A stretch of DNA of 64,000 bases. It comes from Patagioenas fasciata. Lineage: Eukaryota; Chordata; Aves; Columbiformes; Columbidae. How positions within the stretch are numbered: the stretch's first letter is position 1; the number at the start of each line of letters is the position of its first letter. The notes below the pieces were generated by a model. It was given only the letters and a program-made list of their open reading frames with translations, had not been told where the DNA came from and ran no database searches. Of this stretch, positions 58,588-64,000 are shown piece by piece. The stretch is taken from contig NC_092522.1 of the NCBI RefSeq assembly GCF_037038585.1, positions 124,168,661 to 124,232,660 on the forward strand. Reading direction: 5' to 3'. Position numbers and translations under genes: made by a program.

Positions 58588-58785
58588 AGACCCGGACCAG
58601 CAGCGTATCGCAAATAATCCCAAATACCTGCCAGCACAGAGGCGAGCGGCAGCCCCGGCTTGTGCGCCGGGGGGGGGCTCCAGCTGCTGGAATATGACAT
58701 TTAGCGGTCGAAAAACCCGTCGCGGGAAGGCTGTTTCCTTTCCCGTGTAGGTTGCTAGACACTCGCAAGCCCTCCAGTTTCCTAG
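58588..58785 (+). other. Possible second exon
   Basis: A good acceptor (TTCTCCCTTAG) precedes 58588. Possible donors are CTAG/GTGCGT near 58785 or GCG/GTGGGT near 58829. No recognisable protein; it may be UTR or not an exon. Confidence 0.22.
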
Positions 58786-61700
58786 GTGCGTTTTGACCTT
58801 TCGGTGGCTGAGAACTGGGTCGTGTGCGGTGGGTGACGGTCGCCTGTTTGTGCTTTGGTTTCTTGTCTTTTCGCACCTGAAAGAGCGCGTTTGCGAAGGC
58901 GGAAAGGTGTGGAGCGCCGTCTGGGGCTGCCGCTTGCATCCACTGGAAGCTTAATCAGCGTACGGTAGATATCAAATTTTCACTGGCCAAATACGGCACA
59001 GCCTTCCTCCCCCCCCCCAAAAAAAAATAGTGACACAGCAAAGTGTATTAAAACTGGAAATTTGGACTGGTGTGGGTGGCGCTTGTATGTTCTTCGCTTT
59101 GTCTCGTGGCTTGTGTGCTTTGTGTTGATGGTTTAAACTGAAAAGAGACCTGGTTTGTGTGGGCTGGCAGGATGCACATATGTGTGTGTGCAAAATGTGC
59201 ATGCATATATATATATATATATATAAAGAGTAATGTACCTGATGAGTTCTAGTGACAAGATGGTAAATACGAACAACAAAGATGCTTCGTTTCCCTTTCT
59301 GGGCGTGCTGTCCCATCACAGTTTGGAGGTTGTGATCTGCCTGCAGAATATTTCGGCAAAGGTGTTTGTGCTCTGAACTCTCCCTGCTGTACCCGTCAGT
59401 TTCTATAAGTAAAAAGCAGGTGTTATATATGGAATTGTAGGTAGTATGTGGTGCATCTGTAGCTTTACACCGAGGCCTTTTGCAAAGCGGCAGAGAAACA
59501 TTGTAAACCGGGAAAAGATGGATGCAAAGCCACGGATGTGTGGAGGGGTAAGTGCTGTGGTATCCGCAGCTTTGCAGCACTGCTCCGTGAAAATGATTAA
59601 AGTTCAAGTTGCCACTTAAGGGGACAAACAGCTCTTGATGGCAGATAATAAACAGTAGTAACTTTGGCAATCCCGCGCCTGGCTCGAAGCCGACGGGCAC
59701 GGTGAAATGTTAAATCTCGACTTATTTGCTCAAGATGGGTATCTGCTGTTTGGAAACGCGTTGCCAAACAATATGGCAGCGCAAAACCCACTTTTCCCTC
59801 CCAAAATAAATAGGCGAACGGGGGCTTTGGCTCTTGGGGAGTCAGACCCTGACTTTGGGTTCGCTCCGGGCCGGCTTTGATTTGGAGCGTGCGTGTTTTT
59901 CGCCGAGCCTTGCCCTCTGATGGTTCTACGACACATGCTCACAACTGCATGACTAATTCAGACAATTAGTCAGACGCTTCCACTGGAGGTTTATTGGAGC
60001 GGGATCGCTGTCATTCTCGCGTTGTAAAAGTCTGCGTTTGGGGACGTGGACCCTCTGTGGGCTTCCCTTGGGTCTCCTGGCGCTGTTGTCGGGTGGGCTG
60101 TTACAAATCTTCAAAGCCTGTTAGGATTATTAGGCTCGCTTAATTATATAAGCATATTTTCAATGAGCAGATATGCTGGAGATCGGCACCTCGTTGCTTG
60201 CTAATCGGAGGGGGGTAATTTGCATCAGACTTTGCAGGGATTGCCAGAAATGAAGGTGTGAGCGCTACTACTAAAAATACCTCGTCTCCTGCATAAATAG
60301 TTTGCTGGTTGAAAAACAGTATATTTTGTATAAGGCAGGTATTTATACGACAAGTTATTCTTGTTTTGCTTGGTTGACTGTGTTTCTTTGAAGCTCGGTT
60401 CTTATCTCTATGATCAAAGAGGAGGGATAAAAACCATAGTTTTAAAAGTTAGATTCTGCCTTTAAAGACAGGATTTGAAGCAGGAAGGGGTTGGGCTAAC
60501 AGGTAAATATCTTAACCAGGTGTTTCTGAACGGCCAGCGTGGTGTGTAATACCCTGTAGCATGTGGCCACCGTTCTACAGATGAATTTTAATTGGTGGCA
60601 GATACAAATAAGCAATTTTTATCGGTGGTTCTCCGTTATTGCTGTTGCTGCGGCACCCAGGAACGGACCAGGTTTGCAGTGGGGTAAGAGTGATGCAAAA
60701 GTGGCCTCTGCTTCCCAAAACTTCCAGCCTGAACTGAAAGAGGAGCCAAGTTGTGATGAGAAAGCAGCTGGATGGTGGTGGGCAGCGGGAGAGTCGATCC
60801 TCACAGCGTATTAGCAGCCTAAATATTGAGTTTTTGGGAGCTTTTTAGTAACATCACAGCGAAATGGTGCTTTATGGCCTGGAATCGCCATTTGCCTGTA
60901 GCTGCGATATTAACAATGACGGCTTGCACCTCTTTGCACACCCTGGACGTGTGAGTCAGGGCGACGCAGAACAGGTTTTTACCACCGCGGCAGCATCTCG
61001 GTGTTAAACTGACCATTGGAAACGTTGCGGCTTTGCCGTGGGACAGATTGCAAAGCTCTCGGGGGCCCGGGCTGGGTCTAAAGGAGGTGGCAGCACCGTG
61101 CGCTTCACCTGGGCTCCTGTCATTACAAAGGGAAAGGAAAAAAACCACCGCTGAACTGGTTTGGAAGTTCTTTAAGCCTGAACTAATTTACCTGGCTGGG
61201 AATGTAGGTTAGAAACTAGGCTTCGCTTAGCTTTGGGCTAGAGCCAGCGCGCTCCGCGGGGAAAACACAGGCGGAACAGCTTCTGCACCGATAATCCTGC
61301 GATACTGCTCCTGTTTCCTCTGCAAAGAGCGCTGGGTTCTCGTGTGGACGACTCGGACGCCTCTCGGCACAAGGAGTTCGGGGTTTTTTCCCCTTGGATG
61401 CCCTTGGGTGAGTGGGGGAAGAATTGAGGGTGGGTTTTTGTGGTGAGGATCCTCGGGTGAGGTTGCGTGGCCTAAACTGGGTGGGTTTGTTCACCAATGT
61501 AGGGCCATCCACACATAGATATTCCGAAATCTGTTTAAACCTGCTTAGTGGTTTATTACGTTCTGCAAGCCGGTCGTGTGTGTCCATGCGGAGATTCACC
61601 TGGATTTAGCGGACCTGATGAGTTACAAAAAGGTGATCTAGGACAATAAAACATTGCAGTGAATATAGAAACCAACATTTTGCTGACTTGCTTGGGTTAG

Positions 61701-64000
61701 GGAATTCTCCAGCATCCATATTATGCTCTGGCGATTCACAAATTGTCAGCTTGTTAAAACTGCTTGGTGAAAGGGCTCTTAAATGTGTGTTTTTCTGCAG
61801 AGGGAAATTGATCCTTTAGTGTTAGGTCCTGTTTTAAACAAGTCTCAGGAATGCCCCAGTCAAGGCTGATCCTGCAACTTTCTATTTTGGAACATACATC
61901 ATTAAAACGTCTCTTTTGAGCTATTTATGTTTCTTTTAAACTATCATGGACTATGCTATGGAACAAGCTCAAACCAGTGTTTCTTTGGCTTAATTTTCCC
62001 CACTTTTTTTAATGTTGGGGTCTCTTTTTTCTTCAATTTTCGGAGTGTGAAGGCTTTGAAAAGAAGGCACTAGGTCAGATACGACAAGAAGTAGGTTCAT
62101 TTCTTGTATTTGTGTGATGGAATTGCGAAAGAGGAGCCGTTTAAACCCAGACAAATTGGTGGCTTTCCTATGTATGTGGGATCCGCATTGTGCAAGGAGG
62201 GGTGAGTTTAGAATCGCAACACTGCCCTGGGATCAAATGCTATTCAATGGTATCACACAGTAGTGAGAAGGCTGGGTGTTGATAACGTTATACGCTTAAT
62301 ATTAGTGGGTTTTGTCCTGTCTTTGGAAATAAAGGCCTTGGGAGGGGAGAGAGATTCCCCCACAGCACTGGGATCCCCTGGCCAGATGGTTTCGGAACAG
62401 TATTTGCTGTTTCAATAATAATAATAATAATGTAGGTATTAAAATCTTTCTGGTAAAACTGCACTGAGAGTTTGACAATGAGAACTAAACCCCTTTTTCT
62501 CTTGTATTTTCCCTTTTCTGTTAACATTCTCTAACTCCCGGATTGAAGAAATAGGAGAGAAAAGCCCTGATTTTTTCAGACCATTAGATCAGATTTATAT
62601 GTAAATTGGACAAGAAATCTGGCAACTCGGACTCCTGAACTTCTCGGAGCCCTTTTCTCTTGTGAATCCCGTACTTGCTGCCTGTCCTCACTCTCCCCAG
62701 AAAATGCATTTTGCTTTTCATCCGACACTTTGCATCCAGTTTTATCAACACACTTCCCAGACCTTGAGTAAGTTGAGAGATGCACTTTTCAATGGAAGTG
62801 CCGCTCACCCTCTGTATTTGAAGTTGTTTTTATCACTTAACGAAAGTCTGACTAACCCGAAAAGGATTTTGACGCATGTTTGTGACCAGTTACGTCAAAT
62901 CACACTGGAAAAGTTGTGTGTGAAAATCAACACGTAACTAGAATTAAACCTATTGCAGACTGGGTGTGTAAAGCTCAATCGCTTTGTCTTTCGTGCGTTT
63001 CTTAAACGCGATCGCTGGCAAAATGAGTTTGGTGTCTCCTTGCTAATTCTGTACACATCTGGCAGCTTCGCTACCTGTTTCTTGCTTTATGAGCAGAGGT
63101 TTCCAAGCTGGATTTTACCAGCACAGCTTGGCAGGATGGGTTTGCCAGACTTTCCTCCATGCTCCGGTTGCGCTCGGCCGAACGGGGAATAGCAGACAAG
63201 TGGTTTTTAATGATGGAAGGTGCTGCCTTAGCACTGAAGGAACCATCACTGGGCGCTCTGGAAACACTGACAGCAGAAACATTTAGAGCAGAACCCAACA
63301 GATCACGCTGCGCTTTTATACGACTCCTAAGTTCAAATTTAATAACGCAAAGCTGCACGCACAGCGTTGCCGAGAATATAAAACTCGAGCGTTTACAATA
63401 TGCTGATGGCTCAACTTACTGCAAAGTGGAGCGCAAAGTCCCAATGTGTATTGAAATGTAATTAGTGCGAAGCCTAATTTACTGTTGTATGAATAGTTAG
63501 AATTTCTTGGAGTGGAACCGGGGTAAAATGTCTCCAAATGTCATTTTAAGACTGTTGATTTATGGAAGGAGTGGGAGCTGCTGGTGGAGGATCAGGTAAA
63601 ACCCCATGTTATGTTGGGTTCACACTCATGGGGAACAAGGACCAAACCAGTTCTGAGCACAAAACTCTTCTTTTTTTAAATGAAGCTTATGAAAATCCAC
63701 CATTTTAGAACACGCTTTGTATTTATACTGTTTGCAAACTTCCTCGGTGCTCTTTCAACTGGGTCCTATTGTCTCAGCGATTCTTTTTCTATAGAAATGT
63801 TCTCTGTAAAAATACTTCCATGTGGGTTTTCCCTGGGTGTCCTCAATCGCCTTTTCCCGGGTCTCTATTTTAGTGCAATTGGGTCATGTTCCGCATGGAA
63901 TATCCACCAAAGGCCAAGTGGAAGTTGTGGGATCTCCGACAGCCACATTAATACTTATGGCCTTAACCTTTCAAATAGTTTCCCCAGACTTGCCGGAATT
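58786..64000 (+). other. Probable first intron of the plus-strand gene; AT-rich unique sequence
   Basis: About 5.2 kb with no CR1 and no clear exon. Short simple repeats occur: (AT)n at about 59206-59225 and (AAT)n at 62416-62431. The segment 60100-60300, with an octamer ATTTGCAT at 60218-60225, looks like a candidate enhancer. The absence of repeats contrasts with the flank to the left. Confidence 0.4.

Overview
The window is vertebrate nuclear DNA and almost certainly avian. It carries more than twenty copies of the CR1 LINE, most with the bird-type 3' tail made of short ATTCTATGA/GATTCTGTGA-like repeats instead of poly(A). It also has dispersed copies of one LTR, very GC-rich minisatellite arrays and three CpG islands, the texture of a bird microchromosome or a subtelomeric GC-rich block. 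Genes are split by introns, so most long open frames here are side effects of tandem repeats.

Left part (1-29.6 kb, GC-rich). Two genes can be read on the minus strand. (1) An exon at 623-875 encodes the N-terminus (81 residues, MASVLSRRLGKRSLLG...) of a ZNF395/SLC2A4RG-family zinc-finger factor. Its promoter CpG island and two candidate non-coding first exons lie near 5.9-6.3 kb; the remaining exons lie left of the window. (2) Three coding exons between 26843 and 20521, with consensus splice sites and matching phases, encode a 261-residue single-pass transmembrane adaptor. It carries YESI and YARVCKP tyrosine motifs, as in LIME1 and PAG1, and a candidate non-coding first exon ends near 28384. 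In human 20q13.33, LIME1 and SLC2A4RG are neighbours in this order and orientation, so family likeness and gene order support each other. The introns of the adaptor gene consist largely of minisatellites, each array with its own unit (14, 18 and 20 bp). An orphan CpG island with three evenly spaced CCAAT boxes lies at 9.4-10.0 kb.

Middle part (29.6-57 kb). I find no host gene I can defend. It is a CR1-rich intergenic stretch with several recent, very similar CR1 copies in both orientations. One 130-bp CR1 tail is present as a near-perfect inverted pair, a 500-bp CCCAT-type satellite lies at 37.5-38.0 kb, and there are long AT-richer unique stretches that could hold regulatory elements.

Right part (57.2-64 kb). 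A third CpG island has a YY1-type start-site motif and good plus-strand splice donors. It looks like the 5' end of a gene running right, out of the window; its identity cannot be read. A perfect 42-bp inverted repeat with a 2-nt spacer sits at its upstream edge.

Nested insertions give a relative history. At 7.9-9.4 kb a minisatellite is split by a CR1, which is split by an LTR. At 56.5-57.2 kb another copy of that LTR is itself split by a younger CR1.
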